A stretch of DNA of 64,000 nt from Kaistella haifensis DSM 19056 (GCF_000735695.2 NZ_JASZ02000002.1:1-64000), one strand, 5' to 3'. Shown: positions 15,718 through 25,517, numbered from the stretch's first letter. Numbers and translations are program-made. The notes: generated from the sequence alone by a model not told the origin.

Positions 15718-17154
15718 GTGCAAGAAAAATATATCGACGAAAACAAACAAGGCGAAGCTTTTGCAATTGCTGAAAAACCCCAAAACACGAAGAAACTGTT
15801 TTTGGAAAGTTACGGCTGCCAAATGAATTTTTCCGACTCAGAAATTGTAGCTTCAATCCTTAACGAACAAGGCTATAATACAACTTTGAAACAAGAAGAA
15901 GCAGATCTAATTCTGCTCAACACTTGTTCAATTCGTGAGAAAGCGGAACAAACCGTGAGAATGCGCCTGTCTCAATTTAAAAATTTAAAAAAAGAAAAAC
16001 CTAATCTTACAGTTGGAGTTTTGGGATGCATGGCTGAGCGCTTGAAAACCAAGTTTTTGGAAGAAGAACAATTGGTTGATTTGGTCGTAGGACCCGATGC
16101 GTACAGAGATTTACCTAATCTTTTAAAGGAAACCGAAGGTGGAAGAGATGCAATAAATGTTATTCTCTCGAAAGAAGAAACTTATGCAGACATCAATCCG
16201 GTTCGTCTCGGCGGAAATGGAGTTACGGCGTTCGTTACCATCACTAGAGGATGCGACAATATGTGTACTTTTTGCGTAGTTCCTTTTACCAGAGGGCGCG
16301 AAAGAAGCCGCGATCCTCATTCAATCATTCAGGAGTGTAAAGATTTGTGGGAAAATGGTTATAAGGAAATCACACTTTTAGGTCAAAATGTAGATTCCTA
16401 TCTTTGGTACGGAGGTGGAGCAAAAAAGGACTTCAAAAACGCTACTGAAATGCAAAAATTAACCGCGATTAATTTCTCCCAACTTCTTGATATGGTTGCG
16501 GTTGCAGTTCCAAAAATGAGAATTAGATTTTCAACTTCCAATCCGCACGAAATGACCGAGGAAGTTTTCAAAGTTATTGCAAAACACGAAAACATTTGCA
16601 AATACGTTCACCTTCCTGTACAAAGTGGAAGCGACCGAATTTTAGAAAAAATGAATCGCCAACACACGCGACAGGAATACCTGGATTTAATCAAAAAAGG
16701 AAAAGAAATTGTTCCCGACATTTCTTTTTCGCAAGACATGATTATTGGATTTTGTGGCGAAACAGAAGAAGATCATCAACTTACTTTATCATTAATGAAA
16801 GAAGTGGAATACGATTATGGTTATATGTTCGCTTATTCTGAAAGACCGGGAACTCTAGCTCACAAGAAAATGGAGGATGATGTTCCTGCGGATGTAAAAC
16901 AAAGACGTTTAGCGGAAGTTATTGCGTTACAAGGCGAACTTTCCCGAAAAAGAATGGCGAGTTATGTAGGAAAAGTCCACGAAATCTTGATCGAAGGGAT
17001 TTCTAAAAAGAACGAAAACCAATGGAAAGGCAGAAATTCCCAAAACGCAGTTTGCGTTTTCGATAAACTGGAAGGACAAAAATTAGGCGACATTGTGTCT
17101 GTTTTTGTTCACGGGAATACGCAGGGAACGCTTTTGGGGGAAACAATTTCGTAA
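15718..17154 (+). CDS. miaB: tRNA-2-methylthio-N6-dimethylallyladenosine synthase
   Basis: This 478-aa radical-SAM methylthiotransferase modifies A37 of tRNAs reading UNN codons. The N-terminal UPF0004 domain has its three cluster cysteines, C34 ([11 protein letters not shown]), C70 ([10 protein letters not shown]) and C104 (VLGCMAERL). The radical-SAM motif CDNMCTFC gives C180, C184 and C187. A TRAM domain closes the protein (about 410-478). The only suitable start is GTG at 15718, unusual for this genome. It is preceded by its own promoter and a 58-nt leader. Confidence 0.95.
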   Translation: MQEKYIDENKQGEAFAIAEKPQNTKKLFLESYGCQMNFSDSEIVASILNEQGYNTTLKQEEADLILLNTCSIREKAEQTVRMRLSQFKNLKKEKPNLTVGVLGCMAERLKTKFLEEEQLVDLVVGPDAYRDLPNLLKETEGGRDAINVILSKEETYADINPVRLGGNGVTAFVTITRGCDNMCTFCVVPFTRGRERSRDPHSIIQECKDLWENGYKEITLLGQNVDSYLWYGGGAKKDFKNATEMQKLTAINFSQLLDMVAVAVPKMRIRFSTSNPHEMTEEVFKVIAKHENICKYVHLPVQSGSDRILEKMNRQHTRQEYLDLIKKGKEIVPDISFSQDMIIGFCGETEEDHQLTLSLMKEVEYDYGYMFAYSERPGTLAHKKMEDDVPADVKQRRLAEVIALQGELSRKRMASYVGKVHEILIEGISKKNENQWKGRNSQNAVCVFDKLEGQKLGDIVSVFVHGNTQGTLLGETIS

Positions 17155-17176
17155 TTAATGTTGACTAGTTAATTGA

Positions 17177-17362
17177 ATGAGATTTGAAATTATAGAAAGA
17201 AAGAAAAATTATTTGGGATTAATAACAAATTCTCAATGGGCATTAATTGCTTTATTCTTATTTCTTTTCTTAGTATTAAAATTTATAGAAAATCAATATA
17301 TAGATTTTGCAATGCTATTTTTTCTTTTCACACTCTTAGGAATAATTGCATATGGATTATGA
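17177..17362 (+). CDS. small two-helix membrane protein
   Basis: The 61-aa product has a basic N-terminus (RFEIIERKKN) and two hydrophobic segments, about 23-40 and 43-61, the second running to the last residue. It is very AT-rich and starts 22 bp after miaB. The following ORF overlaps it by 11 bases, as in translationally coupled pairs. I do not recognise either protein. Confidence 0.55.
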   Translation: MRFEIIERKKNYLGLITNSQWALIALFLFLFLVLKFIENQYIDFAMLFFLFTLLGIIAYGL

Positions 17363-17657
17363 AAAGCTAAATTCAATAGTTATCGGTGATCTAATAATTG
17401 ACCAGAATTGTATCTTGATTAATAATCAAAGAATCAATTTTGAAACCATTCATTCTATCAACTTAGATATTAATCATTATTTCAGCGAATTACAAAATAT
17501 AGGTATTAATGATTTTTATAAACCACAGTATCTTATTGGAAAAGGAAATTATTTTGAAATTATTACAAATAACAACCTTGAATATAAGGGCGAATTTTTA
17601 ATAAATAATAGAATTGATTTTCTAAATTTAAAAGATTTTACTTTTAATCAAATCTAA
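17352..17657 (+). CDS. hypothetical soluble protein paired with the small membrane protein
   Basis: I prefer the ATG at 17352 (101 aa) over a TTG two codons earlier. The sequence is rich in Ile and Asn (for instance GDLIIDQNCILINNQRINF) with alternating beta-strand character and no signal peptide. It overlaps the upstream membrane-protein gene by 11 bases and ends 3 bases before the sigma-54 activator gene. Base composition is more AT-rich than its neighbours, suggesting later insertion into a conserved miaB/activator/lptE neighbourhood. Function unknown. Confidence 0.55.
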   Translation: MDYEKLNSIVIGDLIIDQNCILINNQRINFETIHSINLDINHYFSELQNIGINDFYKPQYLIGKGNYFEIITNNNLEYKGEFLINNRIDFLNLKDFTFNQI

Positions 17658-17660
17658 ACA

Positions 17661-18944
17661 ATGGCAGACTTACAATCTATAAAAACACGCTTCGGAATTA
17701 TCGGAAATTTTCCGGCACTTAATCGTGCTTTGGAAAAATCTATTCAAGTGGCTCCTACAGATATTTCGGTTCTAGTAATTGGAGAAAGTGGTGTTGGGAA
17801 AGAATTTATTCCGAAAATCATCCACTCAGAATCACGAAGAAAACATCAGCCTTACATCGTCGTAAACTGTGGCGCAATCCCAGAAGGAACGATAGATTCC
17901 GAACTTTTCGGTCACGAAAAAGGCGCTTTCACCGGCGCAACTTCTACAAGAAAAGGCTATTTTGAAGTCGCAGATGGCGGAACAATTTTCTTGGATGAAG
18001 TTGGTGAATTGCCTTTGCAGACACAGGTTCGTCTTTTGAGAGTTTTGGAAAGCGGCGAGTTTATGAAAGTTGGTTCTTCCCAAGTTCAAAAAACCAACGT
18101 GAGAATCGTCGCGGCGACCAATGTCAATATGATGAAAGCCATTCAAGATGGACGTTTTCGTGAGGATTTATATTATCGTCTAAATACCGTTCAGATTGAT
18201 ATGCCGGCGTTGCGAGAAAGAAAGGGAGACATCCAATTGTTATTCAGAAAGTTTGCGATAGATTTTGCTGAGAAATACAGAATGCCGGAATTGGTGTTAA
18301 CGGATGATGCAGTAAATTATCTGGAAAATTATCCTTTCCCTGGAAATGTTCGTCAATTGAGAAATTTAGTGGAACAGATGACGGTAGTTGAAAAAAATAG
18401 AACTATTAATTCTGTTAAACTTGCTGAATATATCCCGATGCAAGCGAACTTACCGGCGTTGGTTCAAAAAGCAGGAAATGGCGTTTCCAACTCGGATTTC
18501 AATTCGGAGCGGGAAATCATGTATAAAATTCTGTTTGATATGCGCAACGACTTAAATGATTTAAAATCCTTAACTTCGGAACTCATAAAAAACCGTGGAA
18601 ATAGCGACTTCAGCAATCAGGAGAAAAATCTAATCAACCGCGTTTTCACACCGGAAACACAAGTTCAGAACGCGAATTCGTTACTGTATTTTGAGAGTCC
18701 GAACGCCGATCAATTTCCGAATTCCACGATTATTTCTGATGGCAACGAAAATTTTGACGAAGTAGAAGACATTGAGATCGAAGAAACAAAACCCGATTCG
18801 CTCTCCTTGCAAAACAATGAAAGAGAACTGATTGTAAAAGCCCTCGAAAAGCATAAAGGCCGAAGAAATAAAGCTGCAGATGAGCTCGGAATTTCGCAAA
18901 GAACGCTTTATAGAAAGATAAAACAGTATAATTTAGAAGACTAA
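17661..18944 (+). CDS. sigma-54-interacting AAA+ transcriptional activator without sensor domain
   Basis: The 427-aa protein starts almost directly with the AAA+ domain: Walker A GESGVGKE (41-48), the sigma-54 contact loop GAFTGA (88-93) and Walker B GGTIFLDEVGEL. The C-terminus has a Fis-type HTH (KGRRNKAADELGISQRTLYR). No receiver, GAF or PAS domain is present, so activity may be set by a partner or by expression. The following gene starts 1 base after the stop (lptE), then another follows 1 base later, so the regulator heads an envelope operon. Confidence 0.92.
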   Translation: MADLQSIKTRFGIIGNFPALNRALEKSIQVAPTDISVLVIGESGVGKEFIPKIIHSESRRKHQPYIVVNCGAIPEGTIDSELFGHEKGAFTGATSTRKGYFEVADGGTIFLDEVGELPLQTQVRLLRVLESGEFMKVGSSQVQKTNVRIVAATNVNMMKAIQDGRFREDLYYRLNTVQIDMPALRERKGDIQLLFRKFAIDFAEKYRMPELVLTDDAVNYLENYPFPGNVRQLRNLVEQMTVVEKNRTINSVKLAEYIPMQANLPALVQKAGNGVSNSDFNSEREIMYKILFDMRNDLNDLKSLTSELIKNRGNSDFSNQEKNLINRVFTPETQVQNANSLLYFESPNADQFPNSTIISDGNENFDEVEDIEIEETKPDSLSLQNNERELIVKALEKHKGRRNKAADELGISQRTLYRKIKQYNLED

Positions 18945-18945
18945 A

Positions 18946-19494
18946 ATGATTCAAAATTCAAAATTTAAAATTCGAAATTTCGGTTTGACAAAGGTCTTTT
19001 TTCTTTGCATTTTGTCCTTTCTCCAAAGTTGTTACTCGTTCACAGGCTCATCACTAAGTCCCGAAACAAAAACAATTCAAATTAAAGAATTCCCGAATAA
19101 TGCAGCGCTAATGAATGCGAATCTTGCCCAACAATTATCGACAGACATACAAAACAGATTTCTGCAAAGAACTACACTGAAAGGTACATCCGAGAATCCG
19201 GATATTTTGATAGAAGGTGAAATCACCGATTATTCGATCACACCAACGACCATTTCCAGTGCGGTAAACGCTCCGGGAGGAACCATTCAAGCTGCGCAAA
19301 ACAAGCTTACCATCACCGTAAAAGTTCATTATGAAAACAAAATCGAGCCGGATAAAAGCTTCGATAGAACTTATTCCGATGAAGCCGCTTTCAGTAGTGA
19401 TTTGGACATCAATACCATTGAGGCTTCTCAGGTAAAGATTGTCAATGAAAGAATCATCAATAAAATTTTTAACGATATTGTAGCCAACTGGTAA
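18946..19494 (+). CDS. lptE: LptE-like lipopolysaccharide assembly lipoprotein
   Basis: A signal with lipobox (LSFLQSC) ends near residue 28, giving an outer-membrane lipoprotein of 182 aa. The body SLSPETKTIQIKEFPNNAA and DIQNRFLQRTTL, with a GEITDYSITPTT strand, match the Bacteroidetes LptE family (LptBD plug/chaperone for LPS export). The start lies one base after the activator gene and the stop one base before the next ORF. The lptD partner is not in this window. Confidence 0.85.
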   Translation: MIQNSKFKIRNFGLTKVFFLCILSFLQSCYSFTGSSLSPETKTIQIKEFPNNAALMNANLAQQLSTDIQNRFLQRTTLKGTSENPDILIEGEITDYSITPTTISSAVNAPGGTIQAAQNKLTITVKVHYENKIEPDKSFDRTYSDEAAFSSDLDINTIEASQVKIVNERIINKIFNDIVANW

Positions 19495-19495
19495 G

Positions 19496-21163
19496 ATGAA
19501 TCCAAGAGTTTTAGAATTAATAAAAAATCCGGAATTGTTTCAGAAACAAGATTTAGAAATCTTAAGTTCTGAAATAAAAAAACAACCTTACATACAGAAT
19601 ATCAGATCATTATACCTGTATGGAATCTACACGCATCAACCAGAAAATTACCCAAAAGAACTCTCCACTACCGCAGCTTACACTACGGATAAAAAAATCC
19701 TTTATCAATTTATCAATAAAAAAGAAATCGCAGAAAAAGCTGCAATCTCTGAAAATCATATTCCAGAAGAAACTAAAATTCAAGAAATTAAGGAGGAAAT
19801 TAAAGTGCTTCCTGTTGCATTAGAAACGAGTAAAGTTATTTCTCCAACACCTATTGAAGTTCCAAAACCAGTTTATGTTGATGGAGTTTTGAACAGAATT
19901 TTATTTGAAGGAGAAGAAAATTTCCTTGAAAATGAATCTGTGAAAATCGACATCGAATCTACCCGAGAATCGGGAATAATTGTAAAGCAGTCAATTCAAA
20001 AAGAAGAAAAAACAGAAACGGAAATCCCAAAAATCGAAGAGGAAATTCTACCAAAAGAAGAAACTATTCAAGAAGAAATAGTCGCTGGAAAAACGGAAAA
20101 TATACCTGCTGAAAAGCAAGAAGAAAACAATGCGGAACTTAGTTTTCACGGAATGGAAGAATTTTTACCAGAAGTAAAAATCGTTAGCAAAAAGCCGGAG
20201 ACTGTTGTTTATGAAGTTCCTAAACCAACTTTGAGCAAGCACGAAGAAGAAATGCAACGACTTATTTCCGAAGTTGAAGCAAAAATGAAAAATTCGAAAA
20301 AAGAAAAAGTAAAAACTGAAGATACACCACTTTCAAACGCGGAAGTAAATTTTGCTGAAACTCAAGATTTTATACCAACCGAAATTAAAAATGAAATTTC
20401 AGAAGAAAAAATTATTGATAAAAAAAATGAAGTAGAACCAGAAATTTCCAAAAAAATTGAAGTTGTTGAAAACGCCAAAAAAACAATTAAATCTGGTGAT
20501 TTTGAACAGGAAACGTGCAAATCCGACATTACTACAGAAAAAAAACCATGGAAACCCATGAGTTTTACAAATAACACACCTGATTCTTTAATTGATAAAA
20601 AATCTGAACAAAAATCAAAAACAATTGAAATCCCTGAAAAAAATTCAATTGAAGAAAGTTTAGTAATTCCGGTTGAAAAAAGCGAGGAAAGACCTGTCTT
20701 CAATGTTTCATTTTTTTCTGAAAATGTTTTTCCAATTCAAGATAAACAAAAATTAGAAGTAACGGAAAAAATATCAGAAGAACAAACCATTGAACCTTCA
20801 GAAGCTCCGGAAAGCAATATTCCAAATTTCATCAATACTTGGCAAAATTGGTTAAAAATTGGTCAAAACGAAGGAGAAATAAGTGGAAATGCGGCAAATT
20901 TTAAAGAAAAAATCATTGAGGAATTCATTGAGAAAGAACCGAGAATTTCTAAATTAAAAGAAGATTCTGATTTTGTGGTGAAAGAAAAGAGCGACAACAT
21001 TTCGCACTTGATGACCGAAACCTTGGCGAATTTGTACCTTGAACAAAGATTATATTCCAAAGCAATTAAAGCGTTTGAAATTTTGATCGAAAAACATCCG
21101 GATAAAGAAACATATTTCGCTGAAAAAATCGATCAAATCAAAGAATTACGTCAAAATAAATAA
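19496..21163 (+). CDS. large Glu/Lys-rich protein with C-terminal TPR-like tail
   Basis: The 555-aa protein has no signal peptide. Its N-terminal 80 residues are ordered (LELIKNPELFQKQDLEIL), a central 370 residues are low-complexity, dominated by Glu, Lys, Ile and Pro and probably disordered, and the last 60 residues (LANLYLEQRLYSKAIKAF) resemble a tetratricopeptide hairpin. In flavobacteria this slot after lptE usually holds a TPR-like protein and then secG; here secG is absent. A scaffolding role is plausible but unproven. Confidence 0.7.
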   Translation: MNPRVLELIKNPELFQKQDLEILSSEIKKQPYIQNIRSLYLYGIYTHQPENYPKELSTTAAYTTDKKILYQFINKKEIAEKAAISENHIPEETKIQEIKEEIKVLPVALETSKVISPTPIEVPKPVYVDGVLNRILFEGEENFLENESVKIDIESTRESGIIVKQSIQKEEKTETEIPKIEEEILPKEETIQEEIVAGKTENIPAEKQEENNAELSFHGMEEFLPEVKIVSKKPETVVYEVPKPTLSKHEEEMQRLISEVEAKMKNSKKEKVKTEDTPLSNAEVNFAETQDFIPTEIKNEISEEKIIDKKNEVEPEISKKIEVVENAKKTIKSGDFEQETCKSDITTEKKPWKPMSFTNNTPDSLIDKKSEQKSKTIEIPEKNSIEESLVIPVEKSEERPVFNVSFFSENVFPIQDKQKLEVTEKISEEQTIEPSEAPESNIPNFINTWQNWLKIGQNEGEISGNAANFKEKIIEEFIEKEPRISKLKEDSDFVVKEKSDNISHLMTETLANLYLEQRLYSKAIKAFEILIEKHPDKETYFAEKIDQIKELRQNK

Positions 21164-21169
21164 TTTTTT

Positions 21170-21817
21170 CTACTCTAAATTCTTCGTTTCGACCGCTTCC
21201 ACATCGATAATTTTAGCATGACCAGAAGAATTAAAACTTCGGAATTTACGCCATAATTTTCTTCCCATAACAATTACGACAATTATTAAAACAACTGCCA
21301 CAAGGAAAGCAATAAAAGGTGCTGTCATTGCCAAAATCGACATAATTCCGGCTCCCGCAGTTTCTGTAGTTGCGACGACGGAATTCCCCAAACCGCCTGT
21401 TGTAGCTGTAGATGCGGCCCGTGTTCCTGCAAATCCAGAACTGATCGCAGCTGCGGTTCCTCCTCCAGCTATCAATGCTAATGCCCATTGCGGAAACGTG
21501 CCAATGTCTGCAAATTGACTTGCAAACATAACCGACCCGGCGACTGTTGCCAGTGGAACCGATAAAGTATCCAGCAGATGATCAACATAAGGAATATAAT
21601 AAGCCAAAATCTCGACAACCGTTGCAATCCCCGTGGTAATAACCGTCGGTAAACCAGCGAGCCATTCGAAATTTTCATTCATGGGAATCCAACCCATATA
21701 AGAAGCCAAACTCACCGCAAACATCGGAAGAAAGACTCTGAAACCGGTTGCCGCAGCAAGTCCAATTCCTATAAATGCACTTATTGCGTAAGGTAAAAAG
21801 GGAATATTTTCGAGCAT
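21170..21817 (-). CDS. DUF4126 multi-helix membrane protein
   Basis: The 215-aa protein has about five hydrophobic segments and the family-like stretch ISAFIGIGLAAATGFRVFLP at the N-terminus, followed by GWIPMNENFEWLAGLPTV. A Gly/Ala/Thr-rich segment (near 120-150) lies in a membrane region. DUF4126 has no established biochemical function. It is convergent with the preceding gene, with 6 bases between stop codons. Confidence 0.8.
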   Translation of the reverse strand: MLENIPFLPYAISAFIGIGLAAATGFRVFLPMFAVSLASYMGWIPMNENFEWLAGLPTVITTGIATVVEILAYYIPYVDHLLDTLSVPLATVAGSVMFASQFADIGTFPQWALALIAGGGTAAAISSGFAGTRAASTATTGGLGNSVVATTETAGAGIMSILAMTAPFIAFLVAVVLIIVVIVMGRKLWRKFRSFNSSGHAKIIDVEAVETKNLE

Positions 21818-21878
21818 TTCATTTAATTTTATTGTATTATTGAATCAAATTTACAAAAACTATGCTAATACGATAAAA

Positions 21879-22256
21879 TTATTTTTTTGATTTACAGAGA
21901 CTTATAAAATTTTGTTCCAAAGATTTAAAATCTTTCGGCATTTCCGAACTTACCCAAAAAATCATGGATAGAGAATGTGTACCGAAAACTTCCGAAAACA
22001 TTGCTTTATTCAATCGATAAACTTCCCGAAGTTGCCGTTTGATTCGATTTCTGTAAACTGCTTTTTTAAAATAACGCTTTGAAACCGAGACTCCAACCTT
22101 TTGATTTTCAACAGATAAACCTTCTTGTGGCTTTTTATTTAAATCAATAGAAATCACTCGTAAATCCCCATTAGTCAACCATTTACCTTTTTGAAAAAGC
22201 AAATCGATTTCTTTTTTCTGCTTAAGTTTTTCCTTTGTAGGATATTTTTGATTCAA
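21879..22256 (-). CDS. rnpA: ribonuclease P protein component
   Basis: The 125-aa basic protein has the RnpA signature in VGVSVSKRYFKKAVYRNRIKRQLREVYR (about 55-85) and the N-terminal KEKLKQKKEIDLLFQKGKW. It binds RNase P RNA for 5' maturation of tRNAs. It is not next to rpmH or yidC here, which is the usual flavobacterial situation. It follows tcdA on the minus strand with a gap of 23 bp. Confidence 0.94.
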   Translation of the reverse strand: MNQKYPTKEKLKQKKEIDLLFQKGKWLTNGDLRVISIDLNKKPQEGLSVENQKVGVSVSKRYFKKAVYRNRIKRQLREVYRLNKAMFSEVFGTHSLSMIFWVSSEMPKDFKSLEQNFISLCKSKK

Positions 22257-22279
22257 AGTATATTTTTTGAGTATTGACG

Positions 22280-23008
22280 TTATTTGGTTTCTTTTATTAA
22301 ATAATTAATAACTTCAGCAGCAGCATACAATCCAAAAATTGCAGGCATAAAACTAATTGTTCCATAAAAAGAACGCTTAAAATTAGTTCCATCTGTCATT
22401 TTCAGACTATCTTCATCCTGAATTTCATTTGAAAATACACAGCGAATTCCTTTATTAATTTTTTCTTTTTTTAGACGTTTTCTTACATTTTTCGCAAGAT
22501 AGCAATTATAGGTTTTACTGATATCGCGCACCATCACCTTAGATGGATCAGTTTTTCCGCCCGCTCCCATACAACTTACGACTTTTATTTTTCTTCTTTT
22601 CGCGATTCTAATTAACGCAATTTTCGGAGTAACACTGTCAATACAATCCAAAACATAGTTAAACTTCTGTGAATCAATAACCTGTTCAACCGTTTCCTGA
22701 ACAAGAAATTCATTAATTCTCGTCAGTTCTAAGTTAGGATTAATGTCAAGCATTCTGTCACCAACTATTTCTACTTTCGATTGTCCAACGGTGGAATGAA
22801 GAGCGGGAAGTTGTCTGTTAACATTAGTAATATCAACCACATCGCCATCAACAATCGTAATTTTTCCAATCCCTGCTCTTGCAAGAAATTCAGCTGCGAA
22901 CGAACCGACTCCGCCTAAACCAACTACCAAAACATTTGCTTTTTGTAGTTTTTCAATTCCGTTTTCTTTAATCAGCAACTCGGTTCTTTCTAGCCAATTT
23001 TTCTCCAT
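22280..23008 (-). CDS. tcdA: tRNA threonylcarbamoyladenosine dehydratase
   Basis: The 242-aa ThiF/E1-like enzyme converts t6A37 of tRNA to cyclic ct6A using ATP. The nucleotide-binding motif GLGGVGSFAAEFLARAG (31-47) is followed by DGDVVDITNVNRQ and the Cys-containing VSCMGAGGKTDP. The first residues (MEKNWLERTELLI) match TcdA rather than MoeB/ThiF, and no ubiquitin-like partner gene is nearby. It starts 1 base after the TatD-like gene stop. Confidence 0.9.
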   Translation of the reverse strand: MEKNWLERTELLIKENGIEKLQKANVLVVGLGGVGSFAAEFLARAGIGKITIVDGDVVDITNVNRQLPALHSTVGQSKVEIVGDRMLDINPNLELTRINEFLVQETVEQVIDSQKFNYVLDCIDSVTPKIALIRIAKRRKIKVVSCMGAGGKTDPSKVMVRDISKTYNCYLAKNVRKRLKKEKINKGIRCVFSNEIQDEDSLKMTDGTNFKRSFYGTISFMPAIFGLYAAAEVINYLIKETK

Positions 23009-23009
23009 T

Positions 23010-23639
23010 TTATATATAAATTTGTAAATTTTTTAGGTTTTCTTTGGTTTTTTCTTGGATATATTCAATTTTATAACCTTTTAATTCTGCAATTTTGTAG
23101 TATAAATCTTTAATTTCAAAATCAGCAGAGTCTGATTCCAGAAAAAGCTTATCAATTGGAATTTCTTTCAAAAAATCCTGCAAATTTACGTTATACAAAG
23201 CCGACTTTCCAAAACTTAAACAAAACTGATGTTTTAGTAAATCTTCACCTACCGTTTTTCTTTTATTGAAACCGTGAACAATCATAGGAACTTTCGCTTT
23301 TTTTTTGAAATGAAGGAGATGCGGAAATCTTCTAACACAATGGATGATGATTGGTTTTTGGAGCTCGTTGGCGAGTTCAATTTGTTTTTGGAAAATTTCA
23401 TTCTGTAGATTTTCGTCTATATCAATCAACCCATCCAAGCCGCATTCGCCAATTGCTACGCAGTTTTCTGATTTCGAAATCGTCTTAAGCCATAAAAAAT
23501 CTTCTTCAAAATTGGGAGAAATATCTTGGGGATGAATTCCGGCTGAAAAATAATTTGCCGGTGGAATTTCATTTAACTTTAAATTATAAATTCCATTTTT
23601 TTTATTAAAATCATGATGGTGAAAATCAAAAAACTCCAT
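23010..23639 (-). CDS. TatD-family metal-dependent hydrolase
   Basis: I place the start at the ATG at 23639; two further codons are open back to a TTG. The protein (209 aa) has the metal motifs DFHHHDF, AIGECGLDGL, IIHCVRRFPH and LFLESDSADF of TatD-like deoxyribonucleases/amidohydrolases. At about 210 residues it is shorter than classical TatD (about 260), as in a common Bacteroidetes subgroup. It is co-transcribed with tcdA and rnpA. Confidence 0.85.
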   Translation of the reverse strand: MEFFDFHHHDFNKKNGIYNLKLNEIPPANYFSAGIHPQDISPNFEEDFLWLKTISKSENCVAIGECGLDGLIDIDENLQNEIFQKQIELANELQKPIIIHCVRRFPHLLHFKKKAKVPMIVHGFNKRKTVGEDLLKHQFCLSFGKSALYNVNLQDFLKEIPIDKLFLESDSADFEIKDLYYKIAELKGYKIEYIQEKTKENLKNLQIYI

Positions 23640-23729
23640 AATCAAATGTAAGAAAATTCGGGTAAAAAAATTTAAACATTTGTTTTAAATGAGCAAAAAA
23701 ATCCTTAACTTTACTCAAATTAACTCACC

Positions 23730-24356
23730 ATGAAGAAGAAATTCTCGGAAAAACAAATTCATATTTTAGATGTCGCGGAAAAATTGATTGCAAAAAAAGG
23801 TTTTGAAGGTACTTCGATTCGTGATATTTCTTCGCAGGCGAACATCAATGTTGCGATGATTTCCTATTATTTCGGTTCGAAGGAAAAAATGATGTCTTAT
23901 CTTTATCGATATCGGGTTCAAAAAACTAGGGAAAGTTTCGCGGAATTTGCAGAAATCGTCAAAGATGGAAAACCTGAAATGCAATTAAAAGAACTCATAA
24001 AATACGTTGTAAATCAATTATTTAAATTCAATTACTTCCACGGATTTGTAACACAAGAACTTCGCCATACAGAACATTTGAAAACCGATCTTTTGGAGTT
24101 TTACACCACTTTTACTTCGAAAATCGATGATGTGATTAAAAAAGGGGTTGCGTCGGGAGTTTTCCAAAATACACCGAAACCTGAAGATATTTTGACACTG
24201 ATTGTGGGTTCGTCACTTTTTGTCATTCGAAACAAAAACTTCTACGAATTGTATGTTACCGGAAAAGAGGAAACGTATTTGCAAGATGCGGAAAAGAAAA
24301 TTCTGGCGAATTTACTGGTCACTATTTTCTCATTAGTTGGTTATTCTGCGAGCTAA
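23730..24356 (+). CDS. TetR/AcrR-family transcriptional regulator
   Basis: Residues 8-55 form a TetR HTH (KLIAKKGFEGTSIRDISSQA and INVAMISYYFGSKEKMM). The remaining 150 residues are the variable ligand domain (208 aa in all). It is divergent from the TatD-like gene. The nearest downstream gene, bamD, is housekeeping, so its target is not evident from context. No efflux genes are adjacent. Confidence 0.9.
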   Translation: MKKKFSEKQIHILDVAEKLIAKKGFEGTSIRDISSQANINVAMISYYFGSKEKMMSYLYRYRVQKTRESFAEFAEIVKDGKPEMQLKELIKYVVNQLFKFNYFHGFVTQELRHTEHLKTDLLEFYTTFTSKIDDVIKKGVASGVFQNTPKPEDILTLIVGSSLFVIRNKNFYELYVTGKEETYLQDAEKKILANLLVTIFSLVGYSAS

Positions 24357-24500
24357 ATCGGAGCTAAATCGTCTTAATAAAGGCAATTGCGTTAAATTAT
24401 AAGTTAAATTATCATAAAAAAAAAACTATTGGCAAAAAAATTATATTTTTGCAAACTGAACCGCAGAAACCCTCTTAACTATTTCTGCCATAAAAGATTT

Positions 24501-25475
24501 ATGAAAAAATATTTGATAGTACTCCTCGCAATTTTCACATTGTCGGCTTGTAACAAACAGCAGGAACTCGCAATGAAAAGCGCAGATAAAGATTATATCC
24601 TAAAAGTTGCCAACGAAAAATTTGAAAACAAAAAATGGGCAGATGCATTGGCGCTGTACGAAAGACTTTCGAATCTTGTTGCGGGTACCGATGACGCTCC
24701 AAACGTGGTGTACAACTCAGCTTACGCAAATTATTACGACAAAAATTACAAACTTGCAGGTCATCAGTTTAAGAATTTTGCAGTAACTTTCCCTCAAGAC
24801 AAACGTGCGGAAGACGCCTCATACATGTCTGCTTTGTGCTATTACGAAGGTTCCATGGATTATAATTTGGACCAAACTAGCACTGAATTGGCCATCAATG
24901 AACTTCAAAGTTTCTTGAACAATTATCCAAATTCCGAGAAATCGAAAAACATCAATGAATTGATTGACGAATTGAGCTATAAATTAGAATTTAAAGCTTA
25001 CGAAAACGCAAGACAATACTACAAAATGGCTGATTATAAAGCAGCAAACGTGGCTTTCGAGAATGTTCTTAACGATTTTCCGAGTACAAAATTGATTGAT
25101 AAAATCTACGAATATATCTTAAAATCGAAGTATGAACTCGCTGTAAATTCGGTTTATGACTTGAAAAAAGAGAGAATCGAAAATGCTTTGGCTTTCACAA
25201 AACAAGTGGAAAGAGATATGCCAAATACTGCAAATGCAAAACTAGCAATTGACTTGAGAGCTAAACTTTTGAAGGAAAAAGAAAATTTCGCTGAAGTTGA
25301 AAAGAAAGTAGAAACCCGAAAAAAAGAACTTCAAGAAAAGATTAGAGCTGAAGAACTAAAACAACATCAGGAAAAAGACCAAAAAGAAGCTGAAAAGAAA
25401 GCTGAAAAGATTAAAAGAGACAGCGCCGCTCTTTCTACACCCGCGCCAGCTGCCACTTTCCAAATCCAAAAATAA
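24501..25475 (+). CDS. bamD: outer-membrane protein assembly lipoprotein BamD
   Basis: The start at 24501 gives a lipoprotein signal (MKKYLIVLLAIFTLSAC); the frame upstream to a TTG is not signal-like. The mature protein is made of tetratricopeptide repeats (for example WADALALYERLSNL, KLAGHQFKNFAVTFPQDKRA) for about 230 residues, followed by a charged coiled-coil tail of Lys/Glu. BamD is the essential TPR lipoprotein of the BAM complex that inserts beta-barrels. It begins the conserved block with rpoZ, coaBC, the PorD-like gene and recN. Confidence 0.93.
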   Translation: MKKYLIVLLAIFTLSACNKQQELAMKSADKDYILKVANEKFENKKWADALALYERLSNLVAGTDDAPNVVYNSAYANYYDKNYKLAGHQFKNFAVTFPQDKRAEDASYMSALCYYEGSMDYNLDQTSTELAINELQSFLNNYPNSEKSKNINELIDELSYKLEFKAYENARQYYKMADYKAANVAFENVLNDFPSTKLIDKIYEYILKSKYELAVNSVYDLKKERIENALAFTKQVERDMPNTANAKLAIDLRAKLLKEKENFAEVEKKVETRKKELQEKIRAEELKQHQEKDQKEAEKKAEKIKRDSAALSTPAPAATFQIQK

Positions 25476-25479
25476 ATTG

Positions 25480-25487
25480 TATATTTG
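25480..25487 (+). promoter_or_regulatory. promoter -7 box of rpoZ
   Basis: TATATTTG fits TAnnTTTG and lies just after the bamD stop; the leader to rpoZ would be about 24 nt. Confidence 0.5.
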
Positions 25488-25517
25488 CAAACTTTAATTA
25501 CACAAACTCCACTGAAA

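Noticed and set aside
20041-20800. Tandem protein repeats in the 555-aa Glu/Lys-rich protein
   Set aside because: The region is low-complexity, but no regular repeat period could be found by eye.
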